Of a stretch of DNA of 64,000 nt, positions 16,678 to 26,500 are shown one piece after another; within the stretch, counting starts at the first letter, position 1; each line of letters opens with the position of its first letter. The DNA is from an uncultured Bariatricus sp. (GTDB lineage: Bacteria > Bacillota > Clostridia > Lachnospirales > Lachnospiraceae), in contig CAKRCD010000003.1 of assembly GCA_934307065.1 (NCBI GenBank), positions 68,991 through 132,990 on the forward strand. Direction: 5' to 3'. The position numbers and the translations under genes are program-made. The notes beneath the pieces were generated by a model. That model was not told where the DNA came from and did not search any database. It saw nothing but the letters and a program-made list of their open reading frames with translations.

Positions 16678-19290
16678 CTACTTTGCCTCGTACCAGTTAC
16701 TTCCAACATGCATATCAATGACAAGCGGAACTGCAAGTTCTGCCGCATCTTCCATGCCCTTTTTCAAAATTTCTTTGACTTTATCAATTTCTTCTTCTTT
16801 TGTCTCAATCAGAAGTTCATCATGAACCTGAAGAACAAGCCGTGATTCCATATGATTCTTTCTCAGCTCTCTGTCCACTGCTATCATGGCTATCTTCATA
16901 ATATCTGCTGCAGTTCCCTGAATCGGTGAGTTCATGGCAATACGTTCTCCGAACTGGCGCTGCATGAAATTACTGGAAGAAAGCTCCGGAATCGGTCTGC
17001 GTCTTCCGTAAAGAGTTGTCACATAACCATTTTCTTTGGCGTGCGCCACGGCGTCATCCAGAAACCGTTTAATCCCCGGATAGGTTTCAAAATACCGCTC
17101 TATATACTGCTGTGCTTCTTTCCTTGTAATACTCAAATCCTGACTCAGTCCAAAAGAGCTGATTCCATAGACAATTCCAAAGTTTACCGCCTTGGCATTT
17201 CTTCTCTGTAAATCAGTCACTTCATCAAATGGTGTATGGAATACCTGCGAAGCGGTAATTCTGTGAATATCTCTCGCTTCTTTGTATGCCTGAATCAGTT
17301 CTGCATCTCCCGAACAATGCGCCAGTATACGAAGTTCAATCTGGGAATAATCTGCGTCCACAAACACAAATCCCTGCTCTGGAATAAACACCTTACGAAT
17401 CAATCGCCCTAATTCCATTCGTGCCGGAATATTCTGTAAATTTGGCTCTGTACTGCTGATTCGTCCTGTTGCCGTAATGGTCTGGTTGAATTTACCATGG
17501 ATTCGTCCATCCTCTTCCCGGATAAATACGGCCAGTCCATCTGCATAGGTAGACTTTAACTTACTGAGCTGGCGATATTCTAATATCTTAGAAACAATCG
17601 GGTAATCCGGTGCAAGCTTGTCTAATACATCTGCTGCGGTTGAATATCCGGTTTTTGTCTTTTTTCCATTCGGCAGTCCCAGATGTTCAAACAAAATTAC
17701 ACCAAGCTGTTTTGGCGAATTAATATTAAATTCTTCCCCTGCCAGTTCATATATTTCCTTCTCCAGACGGACAATCTGTTCTCCCAGATGGTTTCCATAT
17801 TCTTTCAAAGCTTCTGCCTCTACTTTTACCCCTGCCTGTTCCATACGGTATAAGGTATAAACCAGTGGCATTTCCACTTCCCGGAAAAGCTTCCACATCT
17901 GTTCTTCTTCTAATTTTTTCTGCAGTATTTCCGAAGCCGCATAAGCTGTGTAAGCTTCGTAGCATGCCTTTGTTTCTACGCTTGCCTTCTCATCAATCAA
18001 CAGATTCAGATATTCCTGCGCAACGTCTGCATAAGTACAATCGTTCTTTAACGGGTTCAGCAGATAAGCCGCTACTGTGGCGTCAAATCCCACTTCTTCT
18101 TTTTCTATTTTCACATAAGACATATGTTCTTTCAAATCGAACACAACATAGGATTCTACCTGTTTTGCTGTCTCCTCAAGTTCTTTTAGAATCCAGTTTA
18201 TATCAATTTCTTCCACCGCAGAAATGCAGTAGACCTTTCCATCGCCAAATGTGACTGCTGCTCCATCCATTCCTGCCATCTGTACAAATAACGGCAGCAC
18301 ATTGGTGGTGTCCTTATAAAGGGCAGCGCCAACCTTGGAAGCCTTCTTTGCCTGTTCAAAAATGTGCGCTGCCTCTGTCTGCTTCTTTACAATCCGGAAA
18401 GAGTCTTCCAATGCATTTTCCGTCTTGACATCAAATCTGGCAAGCAGATTCTTAAACTGCAATCTCTGAAAATATACATAAGCCTCTTCTGTATACAGAT
18501 TACCCATCTTGGCTTCTTCCAGAGAATAATCAAAATCTGCATCTACATTGATTGTCGCAAGGGCTTTACTCATCTTCGCCTGTTCCCAATATTCTTTCAA
18601 ATTCTTAGCTGCTCTCGGCGGTGTTACTTCATCAATGTGGGCATAGGCATTTTCAATGGTCTTGTATTCTACAACAATCTTCGTCGCTGTCTTTTCTCCA
18701 ATACTCGGCACACCCGGAATATTATCTGATGTATCACCCATTAAAGCTTTCACATCGATAAATTCAGTTGGTGTTACCTGATATTTTTCTTTCACGTCTG
18801 CGGCATAATAATTTTCAATTTCTGTACCGGTTCTCTTGGTCTTTGGAATACGGATTTCCACATGCTCTGTTGCAAGTTGGAGTAAGTCTCGGTCTCCTGA
18901 TATAATAACAACTTCCATCCTTGCATCTTCGCAGCGTTTTGACAAAGTACCAAGAATATCATCTGCTTCTAGACCTGCTTTTTCTACGATTTTAACACCC
19001 ATGGCAGTTAATACCTCTTTCATCAGCGGCACCTGCTGTCTTAATTCTTCTGCCATCGGTTTTCTTGTCCCTTTATATTCGGCATACATCTCATGCCGGA
19101 ATGTAGGTGCATGTACGTCAAATGCAACCGTCAGATATTCTGGTTTCTCTTCTTCCAGTATTTTAAACATAATATTCAGGAAACCATACACTGCATTTGT
19201 GTGGAGCCCTTCTGCGTTTGTCAAATCCGGAAGTCCGAAAAAGGCTCTGTTTAAAATACTGTGTCCATCTATCAATACAATTTTACTCAT
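16678..19290 (-). CDS. polA: DNA polymerase I
   Basis: An 870-residue family A polymerase. Residues 1-290 are the 5'-3' flap nuclease (LIDGHSILNRAFFG; AGLEADDILGTL; DNIPGVPSIGEKTA). Residues about 300-465 correspond to the 3'-5' exonuclease domain, but its first catalytic site reads VVFDLK rather than DxE, so proofreading is probably lost, as in several Gram-positive enzymes. The polymerase domain has motif A DADYSQIELRILAH, motif B RRNAKAVNFGIVYG and motif C VLQVHDELLIE. The start is the ATG at 19290 (AAAGGTG upstream); the open frame extends through tRNA-Leu and must not be used. Only 38 bp separate it from the tRNA terminator. Confidence 0.96.
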   Translation of the reverse strand: MSKIVLIDGHSILNRAFFGLPDLTNAEGLHTNAVYGFLNIMFKILEEEKPEYLTVAFDVHAPTFRHEMYAEYKGTRKPMAEELRQQVPLMKEVLTAMGVKIVEKAGLEADDILGTLSKRCEDARMEVVIISGDRDLLQLATEHVEIRIPKTKRTGTEIENYYAADVKEKYQVTPTEFIDVKALMGDTSDNIPGVPSIGEKTATKIVVEYKTIENAYAHIDEVTPPRAAKNLKEYWEQAKMSKALATINVDADFDYSLEEAKMGNLYTEEAYVYFQRLQFKNLLARFDVKTENALEDSFRIVKKQTEAAHIFEQAKKASKVGAALYKDTTNVLPLFVQMAGMDGAAVTFGDGKVYCISAVEEIDINWILKELEETAKQVESYVVFDLKEHMSYVKIEKEEVGFDATVAAYLLNPLKNDCTYADVAQEYLNLLIDEKASVETKACYEAYTAYAASEILQKKLEEEQMWKLFREVEMPLVYTLYRMEQAGVKVEAEALKEYGNHLGEQIVRLEKEIYELAGEEFNINSPKQLGVILFEHLGLPNGKKTKTGYSTAADVLDKLAPDYPIVSKILEYRQLSKLKSTYADGLAVFIREEDGRIHGKFNQTITATGRISSTEPNLQNIPARMELGRLIRKVFIPEQGFVFVDADYSQIELRILAHCSGDAELIQAYKEARDIHRITASQVFHTPFDEVTDLQRRNAKAVNFGIVYGISSFGLSQDLSITRKEAQQYIERYFETYPGIKRFLDDAVAHAKENGYVTTLYGRRRPIPELSSSNFMQRQFGERIAMNSPIQGTAADIMKIAMIAVDRELRKNHMESRLVLQVHDELLIETKEEEIDKVKEILKKGMEDAAELAVPLVIDMHVGSNWYEAK

Positions 19291-19328
19291 TTTGTAATGC
19301 ACCTTTCTATTTATTCTGATAAAGAAAA

Positions 19329-19355
19329 AACTCCTTGAACATGCGTCAAGGAGTT
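19329..19355 (-). terminator. Terminator after tRNA-Leu
   Basis: AACTCCTTGA and TCAAGGAGTT form a perfect 10-bp stem, followed on the minus strand by TTTTCTTT. It lies four bases after the tRNA 3' end and 38 bp before the polA start. Confidence 0.85.
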
Positions 19356-19359
19356 TCCA

Positions 19360-19442
19360 TGCCGGCGGCGGGACTTGAACCCGCACGTGGTCACCCACAA
19401 CAGATTTTGAGTCTGCCTCGTCTGCCATTCCGACACACCGGC
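19360..19442 (-). tRNA. tRNA-Leu (anticodon CAA)
   Basis: An 83-nt class II tRNA. The acceptor GCCGGTG pairs with CGCCGGC, the anticodon stem GCAGA/TCTGT encloses the loop CTCAAAA (anticodon CAA, reads UUG), a long variable arm (GTGG/CCAC) follows, and the T arm is GCGGG-TTCAAGT-CCCGC. CCA is not encoded. This leucine codon decoder stands alone between lysA and polA. Confidence 0.95.
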
Positions 19443-19462
19443 GTTCTTACGAACCGATATTT

Positions 19463-19491
19463 ATACTACCATATTTTCCAAAGGTTCGCAA
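19463..19491 (-). promoter_or_regulatory. tRNA-Leu promoter
   Basis: TTGCGA (19486-19491), 17-bp spacer, TAGTAT (19463-19468), about 20 bp before the tRNA 5' end. A perfect 18-bp AT-rich palindrome lies further upstream at 19503-19520. Confidence 0.6.
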
Positions 19492-19546
19492 GATAATTTT
19501 ACATAAATTTGCAAATTTATTTTGTAAACATAGGTTACAAATCCTT

Positions 19547-20857
19547 TTATCTGTCTGCCTTGATAAATTCTGCCGCTTCAATCATATTCTTTTCCAGTTC
19601 CGGATAAATATCCAGGCTATCAAACGTAGCAAAATAATCTTTCGGTGTCTCAGCCCGGCGGATTAACTCTACGCTTCCATCCTCTTTCAGTAAGATTTCC
19701 GCTGAGCGCAGACGACCATTGTAATTATAGCCCATGGAATATCCATGTGCTCCTGCATCATGGATGAAAAGCAAATCACCCATGTCTATCTTCGGCAGCT
19801 TCCGGTCAATCGCAAATTTGTCACTGTTTTCGCAAAGGGACCCTACTACATCATAAATCTGTGTACATGGTTCTTCTTCTTTTCCCATGACGGTAATATG
19901 ATGATATGCCCCGTAAATCGCTGGTCTCATCAGATTGGCTGCACATGCATCCACCCCGATATATTCTTTATGTGTATGCTTCTCATGCACTGCTCTTGTT
20001 ACCAGGCCACCGTAAGGTCCTAACATGAATCTACCAAGTTCTGTATAAATCGCTACATCGCCCATGCCTGCCGGAACCAGCACTTCTTCATAAACCTTAC
20101 GCACCCCTTCTCCAATGACTTTGATATCATTCGGCTCCTGATCCGGACGATATGGAATTCCGATTCCGCCGGACAAGTTAATGAATTTAATATGCGCCCC
20201 TGTTTCCTGATGCAATTTAACCGCAACTTCAAAAAGAACCTTAGCCAGTGCCGGATAATAATCATTTGTTACTGTATTACTTGCAAGGAACGCGTGAATA
20301 CCAAATTCTTTCGCACCTTTCGCCTTCAGAATCTTGAATGCCTCAAAAATCTGTTCCGTTGTCATTCCGTATTTGGCATCCCCCGGATTATCCATAATGC
20401 TGTTGGAAATCTTAAAAAGTCCGCCCGGATTGTAACGGCAGCTTATGGTCTCCGGAATCTTGCCGATTGTTTTTTCCAGAAAATCAATATGGGTAATATC
20501 ATCCAGATTGATAATTGCGCCCAGCTTATCTGCAAGCAGATATTCTTCTGCCGGTGTATCATTGGAAGAAAACATGATATCCTCTCCTACAGAGCCAATG
20601 GTCTGTGAAAGAAGTAATTCCGTATAAGATGAACAGTCACATCCACATCCGTATTCCTTTAAAAGCTTAAGAATTGCCGGTGTCGGTGTTGCTTTTACTG
20701 CAAAATACTCTTTGTAACCCTTGTTCCATGAAAATGCTTCCTTTAATGCTTTTGCATTTTCACGAATTCCTTTTTCATCATACAGATGAAATGGAGTCGG
20801 ATAGGTCTGTGCAATCTCCTCTAATTTTTCTTTTGTAATAAATGGTCGTTTTTTCAT
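19547..20857 (-). CDS. lysA: Diaminopimelate decarboxylase
   Basis: A 436-residue PLP enzyme (alanine-racemase-type barrel plus C-terminal beta domain) that makes lysine from meso-diaminopimelate. The PLP lysine is K55 in EYFAVKATPTP. The glycine-rich phosphate site reads LSGGIGIPYRP, and the second active-site segment is VVGSLCENSDKF near residue 330. This is the longer, divergent LysA type common in Clostridia. GAGGGGG precedes the start. It lies 20 bp downstream of pyk and is probably cotranscribed with it. Confidence 0.92.
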   Translation of the reverse strand: MKKRPFITKEKLEEIAQTYPTPFHLYDEKGIRENAKALKEAFSWNKGYKEYFAVKATPTPAILKLLKEYGCGCDCSSYTELLLSQTIGSVGEDIMFSSNDTPAEEYLLADKLGAIINLDDITHIDFLEKTIGKIPETISCRYNPGGLFKISNSIMDNPGDAKYGMTTEQIFEAFKILKAKGAKEFGIHAFLASNTVTNDYYPALAKVLFEVAVKLHQETGAHIKFINLSGGIGIPYRPDQEPNDIKVIGEGVRKVYEEVLVPAGMGDVAIYTELGRFMLGPYGGLVTRAVHEKHTHKEYIGVDACAANLMRPAIYGAYHHITVMGKEEEPCTQIYDVVGSLCENSDKFAIDRKLPKIDMGDLLFIHDAGAHGYSMGYNYNGRLRSAEILLKEDGSVELIRRAETPKDYFATFDSLDIYPELEKNMIEAAEFIKADR

Positions 20858-20877
20858 ATCTGCTTCCCCCTCGTACT

Positions 20878-22317
20878 CTATTCTATAATCGCAATCCTCA
20901 TCATATTGCTAAGTCCATCCCTCGTTGTCTTGTGTACATTTGGCGAAGGGATTCCGGCTGTCAGTACTACAACATCTCCGCTTTCTATAATTTTTTTTGC
21001 ATTCAGTAAATCCACTGCTCCGGAACAAATATCCTCTGTAGTCTGGAATACCAGAGACTTCATTGGATGTACCCCCCAGAACATCTGCATTCGGCGAAGG
21101 GATTCTTCATTTGGTGACACACCGTAAATTGGAGTTTTCGGTCGGAACTTCGACACCACTCTGGCGGTTGCACCACTTACTGTTGGAGTAATAATGCACT
21201 TTGCTCCCAGCGTATCAGCCGTAGTCACGGTGGAATAACCGATTGCACTGGAAATTCCATGCTTCCATTTCATCAGATTCTTCTCCATGATTGCCGAATA
21301 ATCCAGATGCTCCTCTGCGTTTTCTACGATTTGAACCATCATTTTCAATGCCTCTACCGGATATTTGCCCTGTGCAGTCTCGCCTGAGAGCATAACCGCA
21401 TCTGTACCATCGTAAACCGCATTGGCCACATCCGTTACTTCTGCTCTGGTCGGACGTGGATTCCGGATCATAGAATCCAACATCTGGGTAGCTGTAATTA
21501 CCGGTTTATAATTGTCGTTGCATTTCTGTATGATCATCTTCTGCAGATAAGGAACCTCCTCTGCCGGAATTTCTACTCCAAGGTCACCCCTTGCAACCAT
21601 AATGCCATCGGCACAACGAATAATTTCATCAATATTCTGAATTCCCTGTTCATTTTCGATTTTTGCAATAATCGGAATATAAGGTGCTTTTAAAGATTTC
21701 AATAATGCTTTAATTTCCAAAATACATTCTGCACTTCGCACAAAAGAAGCTGCGATAAAATCAATACCCTGTGATACACCAAAAGCAATATCTTCTTTGT
21801 CTTTTTCTGTAATTGCAGGAAGTCTTACCGGAACCTTCGGCACATTGATTCCTTTCCTCTGCCCCAGTTCGCCTCCATTGAGTACCTTGCAGACAATCTC
21901 ATGGCCCTTGCGTTCCTGTACCTCCAGATCAATCAGCCCATCATCAATTAAAATATGTTTTCCTACAGAAATATCATCTGCCAGTCCTGCATAAGAAATC
22001 GAAACCTTCTTCTCGTCACCGATAATTTCATCTGTGGTAAGGATAAATGTTTCTCCTTCCTTTAGCTCCACATTCCTCCCATCCTTCAAAAGTCCGGTTC
22101 TTATCTCCGGTCCTTTGGTGTCAAGAAGGATGGCTACAGGTATTTGTTCTTCTTCCCGAAGCTGTTTTAACATATCCATTCTCTGTTTCTGCTCATCATA
22201 ATCCCCGTGTGAAAAATTAAATCTGGCAACATCCATTCCATTCTGAATTAGTTTTCTCATCAATTCACGGTCATTGGAGTTTGGTCCCATTGTGCATATA
22301 ATTTTTGTCTTTTTCAT
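20878..22317 (-). CDS. pyk: Pyruvate kinase
   Basis: A 479-residue glycolytic enzyme converting phosphoenolpyruvate and ADP to pyruvate and ATP. Motifs: MKKTKIICTMGPNS at the N-terminus, DVARFNFSHG, the active-site ISIAKIENEQG-like stretch (IPIIAKIENEQGIQN) and VMVARGDLGVEI. It lacks the extra PEP-utiliser-like C-terminal domain found in the Bacillus enzyme. The start is at 22317: GGAGGT abuts an earlier in-frame ATG at 22323, which is too close to the ribosome binding site. It lies 61 bp after the rhomboid-like gene. Confidence 0.96.
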   Translation of the reverse strand: MKKTKIICTMGPNSNDRELMRKLIQNGMDVARFNFSHGDYDEQKQRMDMLKQLREEEQIPVAILLDTKGPEIRTGLLKDGRNVELKEGETFILTTDEIIGDEKKVSISYAGLADDISVGKHILIDDGLIDLEVQERKGHEIVCKVLNGGELGQRKGINVPKVPVRLPAITEKDKEDIAFGVSQGIDFIAASFVRSAECILEIKALLKSLKAPYIPIIAKIENEQGIQNIDEIIRCADGIMVARGDLGVEIPAEEVPYLQKMIIQKCNDNYKPVITATQMLDSMIRNPRPTRAEVTDVANAVYDGTDAVMLSGETAQGKYPVEALKMMVQIVENAEEHLDYSAIMEKNLMKWKHGISSAIGYSTVTTADTLGAKCIITPTVSGATARVVSKFRPKTPIYGVSPNEESLRRMQMFWGVHPMKSLVFQTTEDICSGAVDLLNAKKIIESGDVVVLTAGIPSPNVHKTTRDGLSNMMRIAIIE

Positions 22318-22378
22318 TTCCATACCTCCATACTGAGCATATTTACTTCTGCATTACCTATCATTTTTCTTTTTACAT

Positions 22379-23224
22379 TTATTTTACATGCTCATGTGTA
22401 AATAAATGGTCGCTGCAATATTCGTAATTTCCCTTACATTTCGAGCAGTAACGAAATTCCAGATTTGGGTCATCCAGCTCCGTTCTTCCGCAGACAGCAC
22501 ATTTGTGTCTTGCACCGTTTCCGTAATTCTGTACCGGTCTCTGTACTTGTTTTTGGAAATTCTTCCGGCGCATAACCTGCTTTGGATTGTAGCGCTGCAT
22601 ATTCCGGTTTGCGAAAAAGAAAATCAAAAAGTTCAATAGGGATGCAACAATAATAATTCTTGTTACCATACTCCCCTGAATCAAATCCATTCCTACCAAA
22701 ACCACATCCAGAATAGCAAACCACTTCATCTTAACCGGAATCAGTCCCCAAAAAAGGACTTCCATATCCGGCATCATTGACGCACATGCAAGAAAAATGG
22801 ACAAATTGATGTAATATGTGCTGACCACATTTCCAAATCCGCCCAACATCACCTGATACTTTGCATATATAATTCCATACGCAATAAATGCACCAATAAT
22901 CGTAAACAGCATTCCGGAAAGCATATAAAGATTATACCGAAAAGCTCCCCAGATCTGCTCCAATACCTTTCCCAGAGAATAATAGCAAAGCATCATAAAT
23001 ACCACATAGATAAATCTGTTGGTAGGTGGAATGATTACCCAGCTTATCAGCCTCCACACCTGCCCCTGCAGTATCAGTGCCGGCTCCAGTGTAAAATATG
23101 TCAGCAGACTCGGCATTACCATACTGATGATATAGCCGATTCCGTAGCAGGCCAGCAGATATATGGTAAGATTTTTTATAGCATATTTTCCAAACTTCCG
23201 TTCCATTTTATTCAACCAATTCAT
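22379..23224 (-). CDS. Rhomboid-like membrane protein, probably without protease activity, with C-terminal zinc ribbon
   Basis: A 281-residue protein with about six membrane segments between residues 20 and 210, followed by a basic linker and a C-terminal zinc-ribbon-like module (CAVCGRTE ... YCSKCKGNYEYCSDH). The order of membrane segments and the EVLFWGLIPVKMKW stretch resemble rhomboid proteins. However, the GxSG catalytic serine motif expected in the fourth segment is missing (the region reads STYYINLSIFLACAS), and no matching catalytic histidine is obvious. It therefore looks like a pseudo-rhomboid. The start at 23224 is set by GAGGAG and by a perfect promoter just upstream; a longer in-frame start at 23284 would read through that promoter. 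Function unknown. Confidence 0.75.
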   Translation of the reverse strand: MNWLNKMERKFGKYAIKNLTIYLLACYGIGYIISMVMPSLLTYFTLEPALILQGQVWRLISWVIIPPTNRFIYVVFMMLCYYSLGKVLEQIWGAFRYNLYMLSGMLFTIIGAFIAYGIIYAKYQVMLGGFGNVVSTYYINLSIFLACASMMPDMEVLFWGLIPVKMKWFAILDVVLVGMDLIQGSMVTRIIIVASLLNFLIFFFANRNMQRYNPKQVMRRKNFQKQVQRPVQNYGNGARHKCAVCGRTELDDPNLEFRYCSKCKGNYEYCSDHLFTHEHVK

Positions 23225-23525
23225 ATGTTTTCTCCTCATTATTTGTACTGTTGCTATTGTAGCCTCTCGAAATTCGTTTGTCAATTCTATCCAAAAACTT
23301 TACTTTCTTTACTGTTTCTTAACTAATTCTTCATGCTGTTTTTCTTGTTTTTTTTTCTTTCCTAGTGTAAAATTCAACAATGAATTAAAATATAACACAC
23401 TTATTACATTAATAATAGGAAATATTTTCTAACTGTACGGAGCATACAGGATTCTGAATGAGGCATCTGAGGAATCCCCACATTTGAACAGTTACGATAA
23501 AATTAATTAGAACGAGGTAATACAT
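23225..23525. other. Divergent intergenic region
   Basis: A 301-bp AT-rich stretch between two divergent genes. It holds the clear promoter for the rhomboid-like gene. A possible plus-strand TTGTTT-17-TAAAAT pair is present near 23345-23375, but the promoter of the large activase gene is not convincing. No small gene or RNA was recognised. Confidence 0.5.
23256..23284 (-). promoter_or_regulatory. Promoter of the rhomboid-like gene
   Basis: TTGACA (23279-23284), 17-bp spacer, TACAAT (23256-23261); the 5' leader is about 25 bp. Confidence 0.85.
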
Positions 23526-26500
23526 ATGAATCAAATAGAATTACATACGCTCGGCATTGATATTGGTTCTACTACGGTAAAAATTGCAATTCTGAATGAT
23601 AGTAATGATGTTTTATTTTCTGATTACGAAAGACACTTTGCAAACATTCAGGAGACGCTTTCAGATTTACTGGGGCGTGCAATTCATAAACTCGGCCCGG
23701 TAAATGTATCCCCGGTTATTACCGGTTCCGGCGGGCTTTCCCTTTCCAAACATCTGGGAGTTCCTTTCGTTCAGGAAGTGGTTGCGGTATCGACTGCACT
23801 GCAAGACTATGCACCACAGACGGATGTCGCTATTGAACTCGGTGGTGAGGATGCCAAGATTATTTATTTTGAAAATGGAAATATCGAGCAACGTATGAAC
23901 GGAATCTGTGCCGGCGGAACCGGTTCTTTTATCGACCAGATGGCATCTCTTCTTCAGACAGATGCTACCGGTCTGAATGAATATGCACATAATTATAAAG
24001 CTATTTACACCATTGCAGCCCGCTGTGGCGTATTTGCAAAATCCGATATTCAGCCATTGATTAACGATGGAGCTACCAAAGAAGATTTGGCTGCCTCTAT
24101 TTTTCAGGCAGTTGTCAACCAGACCATCAGTGGACTTGCCTGTGGAAAACCCATCCGCGGTCACGTTGCATTCTTAGGCGGACCTCTTCATTTCCTTCCT
24201 GAACTGCGCGCAGCATTTATCCGCACGCTGAACCTGGATGATGAGCATACGATTGTACCAAAATACTCTCACCTTTTTGCCGCTGTAGGCGCTGCTAAAA
24301 ATTCAAAATACGAAACACAGATGAACTTAGCCAGGCTGCAAAAGAAACTGGATGATCACATCCAGCTTGACGTAGAAGTGGAACGTATGGAACCATTATT
24401 CAACTCTCAGGCTGAATATGATGAATTCGAAGAACGCCATAAGAAACATCAGGTTCCTGTAGCAGACCTTGCTTCCTATAAAGGCAATGCCTATCTGGGA
24501 ATTGATGCCGGCTCTACCACAACGAAAGCTGCACTTGTAGACGAGAACGGAACTTTACTTTATTCCTTCTATCACAACAACGATGGTGACCCGCTTGGCA
24601 CAACGCTTACTGCAATCAAAGAGATTTACCGGATTCTCCCGGAGGGTGTTACCATTGCGCACTCCTGCTCTACCGGTTATGGAGAAGCTTTAATTAAGGC
24701 TGCGCTTCTTCTGGATGAGGGCGAAGTAGAAACTGTTGCACACTATTATGCTGCCGCTTACTTCGAACCGTCTGTTGACTGTATCTTAGATATCGGTGGA
24801 CAGGACATGAAGTGCATCAAAATCAAGAATCACACGGTTGACAGCGTACAGTTAAATGAAGCCTGCTCTTCCGGCTGCGGCTCTTTTATCGAAACATTTG
24901 CAAAGTCTTTGAATTACAGTGTAGAAGACTTTGCCCATGAGGCTCTGTTTGCTACTCAGCCAATTGACCTCGGAACCCGCTGCACCGTATTTATGAATTC
25001 CAAGGTAAAACAGGCACAGAAGGAAGGAGCTTCTGTCGCAGATATTTCTGCCGGGCTTGCCTACTCTGTCATTAAAAACGCTTTATTTAAAGTTATCAAA
25101 GTATCAGATGCCTCTGAGCTTGGTAAAAATATTGTTGTTCAGGGTGGAACCTTCTACAACAATGCGGTACTCCGCAGTTTTGAAAAAATCGCTGGATGTC
25201 AGGCTATCCGTCCGGATATTGCAGGAATCATGGGTGCTTTCGGCGCCGCACTGATTGCCAGAGAGCGTTATGAATTTAAAGAATGTAAAAATACAACGAT
25301 GCTTTCCATCGATGAAATTAATCGGTTAGAATATAGCACTACCATGGGTAAATGCCATGGCTGTACCAACAACTGCCGTCTGACAATCAACAAATTCAGC
25401 GGTGGACGCCGTTTCATCTCCGGAAACCGTTGTGAGCGTGGACTTGGAAAAGAAAAACAAAATCAAGATATTCCGAACCTTTTTGAATATAAAAATAACC
25501 GTTATTTTGGATATGAACCACTTTCCGAAGAACAGGCTACGCGTGGAGCAGTGGGTATTCCCCGTGTACTGAATATGTATGAAAACTATCCATTCTGGTT
25601 TACCTTCTTTACAAAATTAAAATACCGGGTGGTTCTCTCCCCTGCTTCTACTCATAAGATTTATGAACTTGGAATTGAATCCATCCCAAGCGAGTCCGAA
25701 TGTTATCCGGCAAAGCTGGCCCATGGACATGTACAGTGGTTGATTAATGAAGGGGTACCTTTCATCTTCTATCCGTGTATTCCATATGAGCGAAATGAAT
25801 TTCCAGAGGCCGACAATCATTACAACTGTCCAATCGTAACTTCATATGCAGAAAATATTAAGAATAACATGGAAGATATTGTTTCAGGTAATGTAGAATT
25901 TATGAATCCGTTTCTTGCCCTTACCACGAAAGAAACGGTAACCTCCGGTCTGATCCAGTCCATTGGCAAAGAAAAATCCATTCCAGAATCTGAAATCAGA
26001 AGTGCTGTTCACGCTGCATGGGAAGAACTGGCTGCCTGCCGTCAGGATATCCGCAAAAAAGGAGAAGAAACTCTGGCTTATATGGAAAAGACCGGACACC
26101 GCGGCATCGTACTCGCAGGACGTCCGTATCACTATGACCCGGAAGTAAACCATGGTATTCCGGAAATGATTACTTCTTACGGAATCGCAGTGCTCACGGA
26201 AGATTCTGTTTCACACTTAAATCCGGTAGAGCGGCCACTGATTGTCATGGACCAGTGGATGTATCACTCCAGACTATATGCTGCGGCAAACTATGTAAAG
26301 ACCAGAGACGATTTGGACTTAATCCAGCTCAACTCTTTCGGTTGCGGACTGGATGCAGTTACCACAGACGCAGTAGCAGATATTTTATCCGGTTCCGGAA
26401 AGATATATACTTCCCTGAAAATTGACGAGGTAAATAACCTGGGAGCTGCGCGTATCCGTATTCGTTCTCTGCTGGCAGCCATCCGTGTCCGTGAACAGAA

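Noticed and set aside
19291-19428. N-terminal extension of DNA polymerase I by 46 residues
   Set aside because: The extra codons run through the tRNA-Leu terminator and part of the tRNA itself; the conserved N-terminus and a ribosome binding site are at 19290.
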